Below the pieces are notes generated by a model. That model was not told the DNA's origin and did not search any database. It saw only the letters and a program-made list of their open reading frames with translations. A DNA stretch of 64,000 bases, taken from positions 4,340,001-4,404,000 of the forward strand of contig NZ_OU963893.1 in NCBI RefSeq assembly GCF_918797525.1, written 5' to 3'. This stretch comes from an unidentified bacterial endosymbiont (lineage in GTDB: Bacteria > Pseudomonadota > Gammaproteobacteria > Enterobacterales > Enterobacteriaceae). Of the stretch, positions 1-8,778 are shown piece after piece. Numbering within the stretch: position 1 is the stretch's first letter; every line of letters starts with the position of its first letter. The position numbers and the translations under genes were made by a program.

Positions 1-46
1 AACGGGCGCAGCAGCCGTTAGCGCTGAGCGCATGACCTTCATATCA

Positions 47-76
47 ACGGCGGAGCATCCTGCTCTGCCGTTTTCT
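47..76 (+). terminator. rho-independent terminator near island end
   Basis: An 11-bp stem (47-57 with 61-71, one G-T wobble, loop TCC) is followed by TTTTCT, so it reads as a plus-strand intrinsic terminator. The gene it ends lies left of the window; the first 40 bases may hold its last codons, but no frame can be assigned. Confidence 0.6.
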
Positions 77-133
77 CCACTCCAATAAATTTGCGCAATC
101 CAATAAACAGTTTCGCCCCAAATCTGACGGCAC

Positions 134-161
134 CAAAAGGCAAAAGGCAAAATGCAAAAGG
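134..161. repeat. four tandem heptamers CAAAAGG
   Basis: Four head-to-tail 7-bp units lie here: CAAAAGG, CAAAAGG, CAAAATG, CAAAAGG. They sit in the non-coding stretch between the terminator and the ERIC element. The length is too short to assign a role; slippage is the simplest origin. Confidence 0.6.
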
Positions 162-204
162 TTAAGGGGAAGAGAGTGAAGGGGGAACGGGCTTACCCGT
201 AAAA

Positions 205-330
205 GGGTCTCCCCTTCGTCTTTCGAGTTGCAGGTGCGTTGGCTTTCCTCGCTCACCCCAGTCACTTACTTATGTAAGCTCCTGGGGATTCACTGCGTCA
301 CCGCCTTCCTGCACCTCAAAATCCATTGGG
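205..330. repeat. ERIC intergenic repeat
   Basis: The stretch contains exact matches to both classic ERIC core sequences: ATGTAAGCTCCTGGGGATTC... around 272-293 and, on the other strand, AAGTAAGTGACTGGGGTGAG... around 250-271. The arms form the expected long imperfect inverted repeat (GAGTTGCAGG near 225 against CCTGCACCTC near 308), and the size of about 126 bp equals the usual ERIC length. It lies just upstream of the relaxase gene and could be transcribed into its 5' leader. Boundaries are good to a few bases. Confidence 0.93.
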
Positions 331-344
331 AATAAAGGGCCATT

Positions 345-1964
345 ATGCGGATATGGCTGACGCGAAAAAAGCAAAACACCACACCATCCACTGGCGAACC
401 AGACGTCGCGGAGGGATGGCTGCATCCTGAATCGGCACAGACGTTACTGGCTGAAACTACCCGCCAACAACTGATCCAGTTTATTCGTCAGAGCACCGCC
501 GTTCCCGCCTCACTGTTTGAACGCTTCTGGCTGATACCAATCCACTGCTTCGCAGAACTGGCGCAGTTGTTCCCGGCCTCGGAAAACCACCACCACTCCC
601 ACGCAGGTGGCCTGCTCGATCACTGTCTCGAAGCTGCCTGCTATGCCGCGCGACTGCGGCAGAGTTATCTTTTCCCGCCTGATGCAGCGCCAGAAGATCA
701 GGCGGCGCAGTCCGAACGCTGGACCACAGTTATCATCTACGCCGCGTTGCTGCACGATCTGGGCAAACTTATCACTGATATCGAAGTGGAAGATATTAGT
801 GGGCAACACTGGTTTCCATGGCATGGTCCACTGACCCAGCCTTATCGGTTTCGCTATCTGCCGCAACGTGATTACCTGCGCCATCCGGCTGCGGCAGTTC
901 TTCTGCTTACCCAACTGCTCCCTCCGGAAAGCCTCGACTGGCTCGCCGCTGATTCTGCTGCCTTATCCACCCTGCTGCACTGCCTGAACGGACAGTATCA
1001 GTATGCCGGGCTGGCGGGTGAACTGGTGCAGAAAGCCGACCGGGCGTCGGTGGCGTTTAATCTCGGCGGCGATCCGGTCAAGGCTATCCACCGCCCACAA
1101 ACCTCGCTGCCACAGCAAATCATCGCCGCCCTGCGCGACCTGCTGGCGCATGAGTTCCGACTCAACAACCCGAATGGCGGTTCTGACGGCTGGCTGACGG
1201 AAGAGGCGCTGTGGCTGGTCAGCAAGAACGCTGCCGATGCCGTGCGTGGCTGGTTGCTGCGCCAGGGTATTGACGCCGTACCGCAGCATAACGTGCGGCT
1301 GTTCGATGAGATGCAGGCACACCAGTTGCTCATTCCCTGTGAGGATAAAGCCATCTGGCATTGCCGGATTGAGGCCAGCGGCGGCTGGAGCAGTGAACTC
1401 ACGCTGTTACGCTTCTCCCCTTCACTGATTTGGGAAGATCCACAACAGCGACCCGCCACCTTCGGTGGAACCATCACACCGATAGCGGAAATCCGAAATG
1501 AGACAGAAGCGGTGATTGCAACGAACATTGAAGTAGAACAACCATCCCCTCTACCCGAACAGGACGATACCCTACTATCAGGCGAAGCCTTCTGGCAGTG
1601 GCTGGTTCGTAATGTTCAGGCTCAACATCTGGAAGTCAATGAACCTAACGCCCGGATCCATACCGTCGCCGGGTCGGTGTTTCTGGTGACGCCCGGTATT
1701 TTCAAACTCTGGCTTAGCTCCTGCGGTCAGAATGTCACTGAAGAATACTGGCGGGAGGTACAGAAGAAGTTCCAGAACCTGAATCTTCACCGAAAACAAA
1801 AAAACGGCCTCAACATCTGGCACTGCGCCGTTGTCGGCCCACGCCATTGTTCACGTCTGAAGGGATATCTGCTTGACGATCCCACGCCGCTTTTTGGAGA
1901 TGACGTTCCCTTTAATAACCCTCATCTCTTGCTCAATGAAGGAAGTCACTCAAATGACCTTTGA
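345..1964 (+). CDS. MobH-family conjugative relaxase (TraI_2 type)
   Basis: This 539-residue protein resembles the MobH (TraI_2) relaxases of SPI-7/ICEclc-type integrative conjugative elements, which nick oriT to start transfer. The visible signature is a metal-dependent HD-like centre: His-rich HHHSHAGGLLDH at residues 82-93 and LLHDLGK at 135-141. A separate C-terminal segment (about 410-520) resembles the winged C-terminal domain found with TraI_2. Family members are often 600 residues or more, so this copy is at the short end, but no frameshift is visible. Its stop codon overlaps the start of the integrase gene by 11 bp, so the two are translationally coupled. In SPI-7-like ICEs relaxase and recombinase genes sit close to an attachment end, as here. 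Whether the element is still mobile cannot be judged. Confidence 0.8.
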   Translation: MRIWLTRKKQNTTPSTGEPDVAEGWLHPESAQTLLAETTRQQLIQFIRQSTAVPASLFERFWLIPIHCFAELAQLFPASENHHHSHAGGLLDHCLEAACYAARLRQSYLFPPDAAPEDQAAQSERWTTVIIYAALLHDLGKLITDIEVEDISGQHWFPWHGPLTQPYRFRYLPQRDYLRHPAAAVLLLTQLLPPESLDWLAADSAALSTLLHCLNGQYQYAGLAGELVQKADRASVAFNLGGDPVKAIHRPQTSLPQQIIAALRDLLAHEFRLNNPNGGSDGWLTEEALWLVSKNAADAVRGWLLRQGIDAVPQHNVRLFDEMQAHQLLIPCEDKAIWHCRIEASGGWSSELTLLRFSPSLIWEDPQQRPATFGGTITPIAEIRNETEAVIATNIEVEQPSPLPEQDDTLLSGEAFWQWLVRNVQAQHLEVNEPNARIHTVAGSVFLVTPGIFKLWLSSCGQNVTEEYWREVQKKFQNLNLHRKQKNGLNIWHCAVVGPRHCSRLKGYLLDDPTPLFGDDVPFNNPHLLLNEGSHSNDL

Positions 1965-2880
1965 ACAGATCCTGGAAGAGTATTTTTTTGCCCGCTTATT
2001 GCGACCTGACACCCAGAGCTGTTATCGCACGGCAGTAAACCAGTTCACTCACTGGCGCAACGTGTTACCCGCCGAAGTGACGTCGCATATGGTGCTGGAG
2101 TGGCGTCATTACCTGCTAAATGTGCGCGGTATCAAGCCGGTGAGCTGGAACCACTATATGCGCCATATGCGAGCCTTGTATAACTTCGCAATTGAGCAGG
2201 GGCTACTGGAGCAGTTCATCAATCCATTCCAGAAAACATCGCTGCGGGAATCTCGTAAGAAAAAGAAAACCCTGACCCGCGAGCAAATCCTCGCTTCCCG
2301 AAAAGTGCTGAACCAATTTATCGAACGGGAGAAAATGCAGCGTGGCTATCGTTCGCCTTTATATCCTGCATGGTTTTGGCTGACCGTGGTCGAAACCTTC
2401 AACTACACCGCTATCCGGCTGAATCAGCTTATTCACCTGCGGGTCAAGGATATCGATCTGGTCCATGACACGCTGTTTATCCAGAGCGAAGGCAGCAAAA
2501 GCCATGATGAACATATCGTTCCCATCGCCTCCCGACTGCGGCCCTGGCTGGAGCATCTGCTTGAAGAAGCGAAAACAAAGGGAATACGGGCTGACGATCA
2601 GTTGTTCAACATCAATCGTTTCAGTCGGAGGACGCTGCGCCAGGGGAAACCGATGACAGAAAATCAGGTGAGCTATTTCTTTGCCAAACTCAGCGATGCC
2701 TGCCACAGCCGGTTTTCATCGCATCGCTACCGTCATACCGTTGCCACAGAATTGATGCAGAAACCGGAGCAAAATTTGTACGTCACGCAGAAACTGCTCG
2801 GCCACCGCGATATTAAGGTGACGCTCAGCTATATTGAACACAATGTCGAGATGCTCAGAAGTTGCGTGGAGAGAGATTGA
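1954..2880 (+). CDS. tyrosine recombinase / integrase
   Basis: A 308-residue site-specific recombinase with an N-terminal SAM-like core-binding domain (about 1-95) and a C-terminal catalytic domain. The catalytic set is visible: Arg155 in TAIRLNQLI, Lys182, His257-x-x-Arg260 in SHRYRHT, His284 in LLGHRD and nucleophile Tyr293 in SYIEH. The start at 1954 is preferred because GAAGGAAG lies about 10 bases upstream; in-frame ATGs at 1936 and 1873 lie inside the relaxase gene. It is coupled to the relaxase and points toward leuX. It probably belongs to the island, but it may be a helper recombinase rather than the main integrase, which could be at the other end. Confidence 0.88.
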   Translation: MTFEQILEEYFFARLLRPDTQSCYRTAVNQFTHWRNVLPAEVTSHMVLEWRHYLLNVRGIKPVSWNHYMRHMRALYNFAIEQGLLEQFINPFQKTSLRESRKKKKTLTREQILASRKVLNQFIEREKMQRGYRSPLYPAWFWLTVVETFNYTAIRLNQLIHLRVKDIDLVHDTLFIQSEGSKSHDEHIVPIASRLRPWLEHLLEEAKTKGIRADDQLFNINRFSRRTLRQGKPMTENQVSYFFAKLSDACHSRFSSHRYRHTVATELMQKPEQNLYVTQKLLGHRDIKVTLSYIEHNVEMLRSCVERD

Positions 2881-2925
2881 CAAAACAGGGTGTGAGTGAA
2901 AAGATCCGGCCCGAGGCTTTATAAA

Positions 2926-2950
2926 CAAAAAAAGCCGGAGATGCGGCTAT
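2926..2950 (-). terminator. terminator downstream of leuX
   Basis: Read on the minus strand the sequence is AGCCG-CATCTC-CGGCT followed by a T tract. It lies about 80 bases beyond the 3' end of leuX and would end that transcript. It also lies inside the inserted DNA if the junction is in the tRNA 3' end. Confidence 0.6.
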
Positions 2951-3029
2951 TTTGTAGTTGCCGTCAACGTCCAGCTTCATTGTACAACGTACTGATTGTC
3001 GTAGATTTTCCGATTATCACAATCGCTTA

Positions 3030-3114
3030 TGGTGCCGAAGGCCGGACTCGAACCGGCACGTATTTCTACGGTTGATTTTGAATCAACTGCGTCTACCGAT
3101 TTCGCCACTTCGGC
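3030..3114 (-). tRNA. leuX: tRNA-Leu(CAA)
   Basis: An 85-nt class II tRNA on the minus strand with acceptor stem GCCGAAG/CTTCGGC, encoded CCA end and T-arm GGTTCGAGTCC. The anticodon stem GTTGA/TCAAC closes a TTCAAAA loop, giving anticodon CAA, which reads UUG. The sequence matches the E. coli leuX type. leuX is a known insertion hotspot in enterobacteria (intB islands in E. coli). The integrase lies on the 3' side of this tRNA, so the 3' end here is the expected attachment site. The partner direct repeat would be outside the window to the left. Confidence 0.97.
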
Positions 3115-3141
3115 ACTGAAGGGGATGCGGAAACGTTGTGG

Positions 3142-3169
3142 ATTATACCTGTCGCGCGCCGCCATGCAA
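3142..3169 (-). promoter_or_regulatory. leuX promoter
   Basis: On the minus strand there is TTGCAT (3164-3169), a 16-bp spacer and a perfect TATAAT (3142-3147), placed about 28 bases before the tRNA 5' end. This is a strong sigma-70 promoter shape. Confidence 0.75.
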
Positions 3170-3221
3170 GCGACGACGCGCTAAACTCACGCTAAGTGTC
3201 GAAAAAAACCAGCGCACTCCG

Positions 3222-3953
3222 TTAATCAAGCTCGGAAACCGCCAGCCGAATCACCGCTGCCGCCTTTGGATCCGGCAGCTTCAGCACTTTTGACCACATC
3301 GCCTGCACCATGTCGCAGGAGAGCTTCTCTTTGCCCACCGCGTTCTCCGGCATCTGCAGCAGTTGGATATCCTCGCCGTATTTATCCGCCAGTGATTTCA
3401 TAATCGGGCGGACGGTCGTCACGGCGGCTTCGCGTTCTTCCGGGGTCACGGTGTGACGGTTTTTGCCGTAGGCCGCGCGCATCATGTCGGCATCGGCCTG
3501 CATGCGCCTTGCCATCATCTGTTTATCCAGCACACGCATCGGGTTGACGCCCCCCTTCACCGCCGGGTAGAGAAAGCGGAAACAGGCGTCGTCGCTCACC
3601 TTCTGGATGGCGGCGGTCTGCTCCATGTTGGCCTTCATGTAATCCACCACGTTGGCGTCCGGCGCGTGCTGCAGACGCGCCATCTGCAGGGTCAAAATCT
3701 GCGGCTGGATCACGTCAATAATATGCTGTTCAGACTCGCCCATCTTCTGCATGGTGAGGATTTGCTCGCGGATGCGTTGCTGGAACGCGGGTTCCTGCTC
3801 TTTAATCACCTGCCAGGCAGGCATCGCGTTGAGGGTGGTGTCAAGCTGCTGTTCGGGGGTTCGCTGCATACGTTGCTTGTCGTAATAGACCCAGAACGCC
3901 ACGGCGGCGGCCAGGACGGTGACAACGACAATACGGATCCACGTTTTATTCAT
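3222..3953 (-). CDS. membrane-anchored protein of unknown function
   Basis: I do not recognise a characterised family for this 243-residue protein. Residues 5-23 form one hydrophobic segment after MNKTWIR, so it is probably a bitopic inner membrane protein with the rest in the periplasm, or an uncleaved signal anchor. The remainder is helical and rich in Gln, Met and charged residues. Two cysteines (in DDACFRFLYP and KLSCDMV) could form a periplasmic disulfide. The start follows the end of miaE by 9 bases, so it is probably cotranscribed with rraB-miaE. The existence of the gene is well supported by length and spacing; its function is unknown. Confidence 0.75.
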   Translation of the reverse strand: MNKTWIRIVVVTVLAAAVAFWVYYDKQRMQRTPEQQLDTTLNAMPAWQVIKEQEPAFQQRIREQILTMQKMGESEQHIIDVIQPQILTLQMARLQHAPDANVVDYMKANMEQTAAIQKVSDDACFRFLYPAVKGGVNPMRVLDKQMMARRMQADADMMRAAYGKNRHTVTPEEREAAVTTVRPIMKSLADKYGEDIQLLQMPENAVGKEKLSCDMVQAMWSKVLKLPDPKAAAVIRLAVSELD

Positions 3954-3962
3954 CTCGCATCC

Positions 3963-4742
3963 TTATCCTTTCGCTATGCCGGATGACACCGGCACACCAC
4001 TGTGAAATCGAAACTCGGTGTCAGGTGTAGTAATAAGTGTGGCTTCAATTTCACCAAAATGCTGCACCCGCTGCGAGATATCCTTGTCGCTCACCTGTTG
4101 GGCAAGCGTCAGATAGTCCTGATAATGCCGCGCTTCGGAGCGTAACAGCGACAGATAAAATTTTTGCAGATCGTCATCGAGGCAGGGTGCCAGCGCAGCG
4201 AAACGTTCGCAGGAGCGGGCTTCGATATAGGCGCCGCAGATGAGCTTATCGATAAGCGTTAGCGGTTCGTGAGTGCGTACTTCCTTCAACATCCCTTTGG
4301 CATAGCGGCTGGCGGTGATTTTGACGTACGGAATGTTGCGCGTCAGCATCGCCTCGCGTACCTGCCAGAAATGGTGCAGCTCCTCTTTTATCAGCAGCAC
4401 CATGCTGTCGATAAGCGCCTGACCCCACGGATCGTCGGTTTTAGGCATGACGCTTTTGCTAATCTGCTTGTGCAGAGCGATAAAATCCGGCTCCGGGCCT
4501 TCGCGGAAGGTAAAAGCTTCGTAGGGTTTAAGCCAGTCGAGCAGAGCGTCGGCACCGCTCTCGTCGGCGACGTATTTGCGCACCAGCAGCAGCGCGGTCT
4601 GCGCGGCTTTAAGCTCGCACACCATGTGGTCGGTGAGCAGCAGAGGCAGGTTGATCGGGTCGCGGGCTTTATCAATCCATGCCTGTGGGGTTGGGCACGG
4701 GAGGAAGTCGAGTACAGGGGCGAGTATTTGCGGGTAATCCAT
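3963..4742 (-). CDS. miaE: tRNA 2-methylthio-N6-isopentenyladenosine hydroxylase
   Basis: A 259-residue protein matching MiaE, the O2-dependent non-haem diiron monooxygenase that hydroxylates ms2i6A37 to ms2io6A37 in tRNAs reading codons that begin with U. Ferritin-like diiron ligands fit ELHHFWQ (about residues 120-126) and EARSCERF / SEARHYQDY (about 174-210). Salmonella and many Enterobacter have miaE next to rraB, whereas E. coli K-12 lacks it, so its presence helps place the organism. It lies 45 bases downstream of rraB in the same direction. Coincidentally, leuX just beyond reads UUG and would carry a MiaE substrate base. Confidence 0.95.
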   Translation of the reverse strand: MDYPQILAPVLDFLPCPTPQAWIDKARDPINLPLLLTDHMVCELKAAQTALLLVRKYVADESGADALLDWLKPYEAFTFREGPEPDFIALHKQISKSVMPKTDDPWGQALIDSMVLLIKEELHHFWQVREAMLTRNIPYVKITASRYAKGMLKEVRTHEPLTLIDKLICGAYIEARSCERFAALAPCLDDDLQKFYLSLLRSEARHYQDYLTLAQQVSDKDISQRVQHFGEIEATLITTPDTEFRFHSGVPVSSGIAKG

Positions 4743-4787
4743 GGTTCTGCCTTGAAAAGCGGCAGCAGGAGCTGCCGCCAGGTACGC

Positions 4788-5213
4788 TTAGTGACGCACG
4801 CCGTCGTCATCTTCATCGACGAAGTCTTCGTCGTCGCCTTCTGCGCCGTCTTCACCATTCGGATCTTCGAAATAGGTTCCCCAACCGTCGTATTCCACTT
4901 CAAATTTCTCGGCCAGGTTCATCAGTTGTTCTACCTGCGCGTCAATCAGTTCCGCTTTCAGCGCACCTTCGCTCAGGATGTCGCAGCAGATAACGGTATC
5001 GCCCTCTTCCACTTCCAGCTCTTCCGGCTCGGTCACTTCGTAGCCCAGCTTGAACGCTTCTACAGCCATTTTTTCCAGCGCTTCAAAATCGTCAGCAGAG
5101 AAATGGTGCTCGATGGTATACAGCGCGTCCGGATCGCTGCCGTCGTCCAGCAGTTCTTCAATAATCAGACGCGTCTCTTCGCGTTGTTCTTCCAGGTGTT
5201 CCGGGTTTGCCAT
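4788..5213 (-). CDS. rraB: ribonuclease E inhibitor RraB
   Basis: A 141-residue very acidic cytoplasmic protein matching RraB (YjgD), which binds the C-terminal scaffold of RNase E and lowers decay of a subset of mRNAs. The conserved core runs from [14 protein letters not shown] to the FDG/WGTYF region. The C-terminal tail (about 118-139) is almost only Asp, Glu and Gly. AGAGGA lies 7 bases before the ATG at 5213. The gene is divergent from argI, so the argI ARG boxes lie in the shared upstream region. Confidence 0.95.
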   Translation of the reverse strand: MANPEHLEEQREETRLIIEELLDDGSDPDALYTIEHHFSADDFEALEKMAVEAFKLGYEVTEPEELEVEEGDTVICCDILSEGALKAELIDAQVEQLMNLAEKFEVEYDGWGTYFEDPNGEDGAEGDDEDFVDEDDDGVRH

Positions 5214-5311
5214 GGCTCATTCCTCTTTAAAGTGCGGCAGATACTTCTATTTTCACACACGGATGTGTTTGCCTCCACCTTTGTTAGAAAGATTTGTGAA
5301 ACAGGGTTGCA

Positions 5312-5350
5312 AATGCATAATTAGACATATAAAGTGAATTTTAATTCAAT
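5312..5350 (+). promoter_or_regulatory. two ARG boxes over the argI promoter
   Basis: Box 1 (5312-5329, AATGCATAATTAGACATA) matches the 18-bp ARG box consensus at about 15 positions. Box 2 (5333-5350, AGTGAATTTTAATTCAAT) contains the palindromic TGAATTTTAATTCA core. They are separated by 3 bp, the spacing known for ArgR hexamer operators. A TTGCAA (5307-5312) and a TATAAA (5328-5333) within them suggest the promoter is occluded by ArgR-arginine. Confidence 0.88.
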
Positions 5351-5377
5351 AAGTGGCGTCTGCCATGCGAGGATAAA

Positions 5378-6382
5378 ATGTCCGATCTGTACAAGAAACA
5401 CTTTCTGAAATTGCTCGACTTTACCCCTGCCCAGTTCACCTCTCTGCTGACCCTTGCCGCACAACTTAAAGCCGATAAAAAAAAGGGCAAGGAAGTACAG
5501 AAGCTTAGCGGTAAAAATATCGCGCTCATCTTCGAAAAAGACTCAACCCGTACCCGATGCTCTTTCGAAGTTGCCGCATTTGACCAGGGCGCGCGCGTCA
5601 CTTACTTAGGGCCGAGCGGCAGCCAGATTGGGCATAAAGAGTCAATTAAAGATACCGCGCGCGTGTTGGGCCGGATGTACGATGGCATTCAGTATCGCGG
5701 TCACGGTCAGGAGGTGGTCGAAACGCTGGCGCAGTATGCGGGCGTGCCAGTGTGGAACGGGCTGACAAATGAGTTCCATCCAACCCAACTGCTGGCCGAT
5801 CTGCTGACCATGCAGGAGCACCTGCCCGGCAAGCCTTTTAACCAGATGACGCTGGTCTACGCGGGCGATGCGCGCAACAACATGGGCAACTCAATGCTGG
5901 AAGCGGCGGCGCTGACCGGGCTGGATCTGCGTCTGGTCGCACCAAAAGCCTGCTGGCCGGAAGAGAGCCTGGTGACAGAGTGCCGCGCCCTGGCCGAGAA
6001 GAACGGCGGCAAGGTCACCCTGACGGAAGATGTCGCGGCAGGCGTGAAGGGCGCGGACTTTATTTATACTGACGTCTGGGTGTCGATGGGCGAGGCCAAA
6101 GAGAAGTGGGCGGAGCGGATCACACTGCTGCGGGGTTATCAGGTAAATGCGCAGATGATGGCGCAGACCGGCAACCCGGAGGTGAAGTTCCTGCACTGCC
6201 TGCCAGCGTTCCATGACGATCGGACCACCCTCGGCAAGCAGATGGCGAAAGCGTTCGATCTGCACGGCGGGATAGAAGTCACGGACGAGGTGTTTGAGTC
6301 GGCGGCGAGCATCGTGTTTGACCAGGCGGAAAACCGGATGCATACCATTAAAGCGGTGATGGTGGCAACGCTTGCGGAATAG
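5378..6382 (+). CDS. argI: ornithine carbamoyltransferase, anabolic
   Basis: A 334-residue cytoplasmic trimeric enzyme that makes citrulline from ornithine and carbamoyl phosphate in arginine synthesis. Visible motifs are [10 protein letters not shown] (about 56-65, carbamoyl phosphate binding), [10 protein letters not shown] (about 131-140) and HCLPAFHDD (about 272-280, with the catalytic Cys). The upstream twin ARG boxes mark it as the biosynthetic copy. A second carbamoyltransferase of the same length lies about 4 kb downstream in the arginine deiminase operon. argI is transcribed away from rraB and converges on tabA. Confidence 0.96.
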   Translation: MSDLYKKHFLKLLDFTPAQFTSLLTLAAQLKADKKKGKEVQKLSGKNIALIFEKDSTRTRCSFEVAAFDQGARVTYLGPSGSQIGHKESIKDTARVLGRMYDGIQYRGHGQEVVETLAQYAGVPVWNGLTNEFHPTQLLADLLTMQEHLPGKPFNQMTLVYAGDARNNMGNSMLEAAALTGLDLRLVAPKACWPEESLVTECRALAEKNGGKVTLTEDVAAGVKGADFIYTDVWVSMGEAKEKWAERITLLRGYQVNAQMMAQTGNPEVKFLHCLPAFHDDRTTLGKQMAKAFDLHGGIEVTDEVFESAASIVFDQAENRMHTIKAVMVATLAE

Positions 6383-6391
6383 CTTTTCCTG

Positions 6392-6414
6392 CCTCTCACC
6401 CGGTGGGTGAGAGG
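6392..6414. other. hairpin between convergent argI and tabA
   Basis: A perfect 10-bp stem CCTCTCACCC / GGGTGAGAGG with loop GGT lies in the 40-bp gap between two convergent stop codons. There is no clear T tract on either side. A bidirectional end hairpin or a REP-like element is more likely than a classic intrinsic terminator. Confidence 0.6.
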
Positions 6415-6422
6415 ACCAGGCT

Positions 6423-6977
<555 letters not shown>

Positions 6978-7352
6978 TTATCGGAAATTCTGTTAATTTC
7001 CTGTTACGCGTGCACGGGCATTTATGCAGTCATTATGCATAACATCGGTGGATTGTTTTTGCTCTACATCTCCAGTGGGCTGATTTTAAAGCGTTAACAG
7101 TAAAAACCATCCCGGCCTCACACTTTATCATTTTGATAATTTGCTATTAAATCCCATAATTATTTATTAATTTCCCGCAAGCCATAAATAGTTAATTGTC
7201 TTACATGCATAGTCATTCCCGCGCAGGTAATTAATTATTTAAAATCAATATCATGACAAACTATTGCAAAAAATAAAATTCTACAAAGTAATAACAACAA
7301 CGAATAATACCAACGAATCCTGCTTAGCTATTCACCCCCCAGAAATATCCAA

Positions 7353-7366
7353 TTGATAATTATCTG
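7353..7366 (+). promoter_or_regulatory. FNR-like half-matched site
   Basis: TTGAT-AATT-ATCTG matches the FNR consensus TTGATNNNNATCAA at 8 of 10 defined positions. Anaerobic control of arginine deiminase operons is common, so it is plausible, but a single imperfect match in AT-rich DNA is weak evidence. Confidence 0.35.
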
Positions 7367-7412
7367 ATACGAATCATGTATTGCAAAATAAACCCGCAAC
7401 GTCTTTTTCCCA

Positions 7413-7428
7413 CGTGAGCAATATCACA
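7413..7428 (+). promoter_or_regulatory. CRP-cAMP site for arcA
   Basis: CGTGA-GCAATA-TCACA matches the CRP consensus TGTGAN6TCACA with one mismatch. A TAGTAT at 7449-7454 is a candidate -10; transcription would then start near 7461, placing the site centre at about -41, the class II position. This predicts catabolite control of the arginine deiminase operon. Confidence 0.65.
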
Positions 7429-7481
7429 ATATGGATTATTGAAGCGCCTAGTATTGGCCCTGAAATCAATTGAGCTAAGCT

Positions 7482-7508
7482 GCCATGAAAATAAATATTT
7501 CACATGGC
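7482..7508. promoter_or_regulatory. palindromic operator-like element in the arcA leader
   Basis: GCCATG (7482-7487) and CATGGC (7503-7508) flank an inner imperfect repeat TGAAAATAAATATTTCA. The inner part resembles an ARG box in composition but its half-sites are spaced 3 bp too far apart for the standard 18-bp box. It may be bound by the ArgR paralogue encoded at the end of this gene cluster. Confidence 0.45.
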
Positions 7509-7547
7509 CAAGCCCTTTTTATTCTGAAAAAAGTTTAAGGAATAATT

Positions 7548-8768
7548 ATGGAAAAGCATTACGTCGGTTCTGAAATTGGTCAATTGCGTAGCGTTATGCT
7601 GCACCGCCCTAATTTAAGTCTGAAACGTTTAACACCGTCGAATTGTCAGGAGCTGTTATTTGATGATGTGCTCTCGGTTGAACGGGCTGGTGAGGAGCAT
7701 GATATCTTCGCAAATACCCTGCGCGATGAGGGTGTGGAAGTCCTGCTGTTAACCGATCTTCTAACGCAAACGCTTGATATTGCGCAAGCAAAATCCTGGC
7801 TACTGGAGACGCAAATCTCCGATTACCGCCTCGGGCCGACATTTGCCAGCGACGTGCGCGGCTGGCTGGCGGATATGTCGCATCGCGAACTGGCGCGTCG
7901 CTTAAGCGGTGGTTTAACCTACGGTGAAATTCCGGCAGCGATAACAAATATGGTGGTCGATACCCATACCGCCAATGATTTTATTATGAAGCCGTTGCCT
8001 AACCATTTATTTACCCGCGATACCTCCTGCTGGATTTATAACGGCGTCTCCATTAACCCCATGGCAAAAGCCGCGCGTCAACGTGAAACCAACAATCTGC
8101 GGGCTATTTATCGCTGGCATCCCGCCTTCGCCGACGGAGATTTTATTAAGTATTTCGGCGATGAAAACATTAATTACGATCACGCGACCCTGGAAGGCGG
8201 CGATGTATTAGTGATTGGTCGCGGTGCGGTATTAATTGGCATGTCTGAACGCACTACGCCGCAGGGTGTGGAATTCCTGGCAAACAGCCTATTTAAACAC
8301 CGCCAGGCAGAGCGGGTGATCGCCGTTGAGCTACCAAAACACCGCTCCTGTATGCACCTTGACACCGTGATGACCCATATCGACATCGACACTTTCTCGG
8401 TTTATCCGGAAGTGGTGCGCAAAGACGCTCAGTGCTGGACGCTCACCCCGGACGGACGCGGCGGCCTGCAGCGTACCCAGGAAACCGACCTGCTGCACGC
8501 CATAGAGAAAGCCCTCGGCATTGACCAGGTACGCCTTATCACCACCGGGGGCGACGCCTTCGAAGCCGAACGTGAACAGTGGAACGACGCCAATAACGTG
8601 CTGACCATTCGCCCGGGAGTAGTGATTGGCTATGAGCGCAACACCTGGACCAACGAGAAATACGACAAAGCGGGTATCACCGTGCTGCCCATCCCCGGTG
8701 ATGAACTGGGACGCGGTCGCGGCGGCGCACGCTGCATGAGTTGCCCACTGGAACGCGACGGAATTTAA
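7548..8768 (+). CDS. arcA: arginine deiminase
   Basis: A 406-residue cytoplasmic enzyme that hydrolyses arginine to citrulline and ammonia, the first step of the arginine deiminase pathway. Guanidino-modifying family motifs are clear: HRPNLSL near the start, FTRDTSCW (about 155-162), the LEGGDVL loop (about 211-217), [10 protein letters not shown] (about 267-276) and the C-terminal RCMSCP, whose first Cys (396) aligns with the catalytic Cys. AAGGA lies 8 bases before the ATG. It is first in the arcA-arcC-arcB-arcD-like order, with a 10-base gap to arcC. Salmonella has an equivalent cluster beside argI and tabA. Confidence 0.97.
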   Translation: MEKHYVGSEIGQLRSVMLHRPNLSLKRLTPSNCQELLFDDVLSVERAGEEHDIFANTLRDEGVEVLLLTDLLTQTLDIAQAKSWLLETQISDYRLGPTFASDVRGWLADMSHRELARRLSGGLTYGEIPAAITNMVVDTHTANDFIMKPLPNHLFTRDTSCWIYNGVSINPMAKAARQRETNNLRAIYRWHPAFADGDFIKYFGDENINYDHATLEGGDVLVIGRGAVLIGMSERTTPQGVEFLANSLFKHRQAERVIAVELPKHRSCMHLDTVMTHIDIDTFSVYPEVVRKDAQCWTLTPDGRGGLQRTQETDLLHAIEKALGIDQVRLITTGGDAFEAEREQWNDANNVLTIRPGVVIGYERNTWTNEKYDKAGITVLPIPGDELGRGRGGARCMSCPLERDGI

Positions 8769-8778
8769 AGGAGCCATT

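Noticed and set aside
44..265. 73-codon minus-strand frame at the left edge
   Set aside because: It is made of the ERIC element and the heptamer repeat and resembles no protein.
1..343. Second attachment repeat matching the leuX 3' end
   Set aside because: No copy of the tRNA 3' sequence was seen in the first 2.9 kb; the partner site must be outside the window.
4269..5324. 351-codon plus-strand frame opposite miaE and rraB
   Set aside because: It lies fully antisense to two well-identified genes and ends in the argI operator region; it is a shadow frame.
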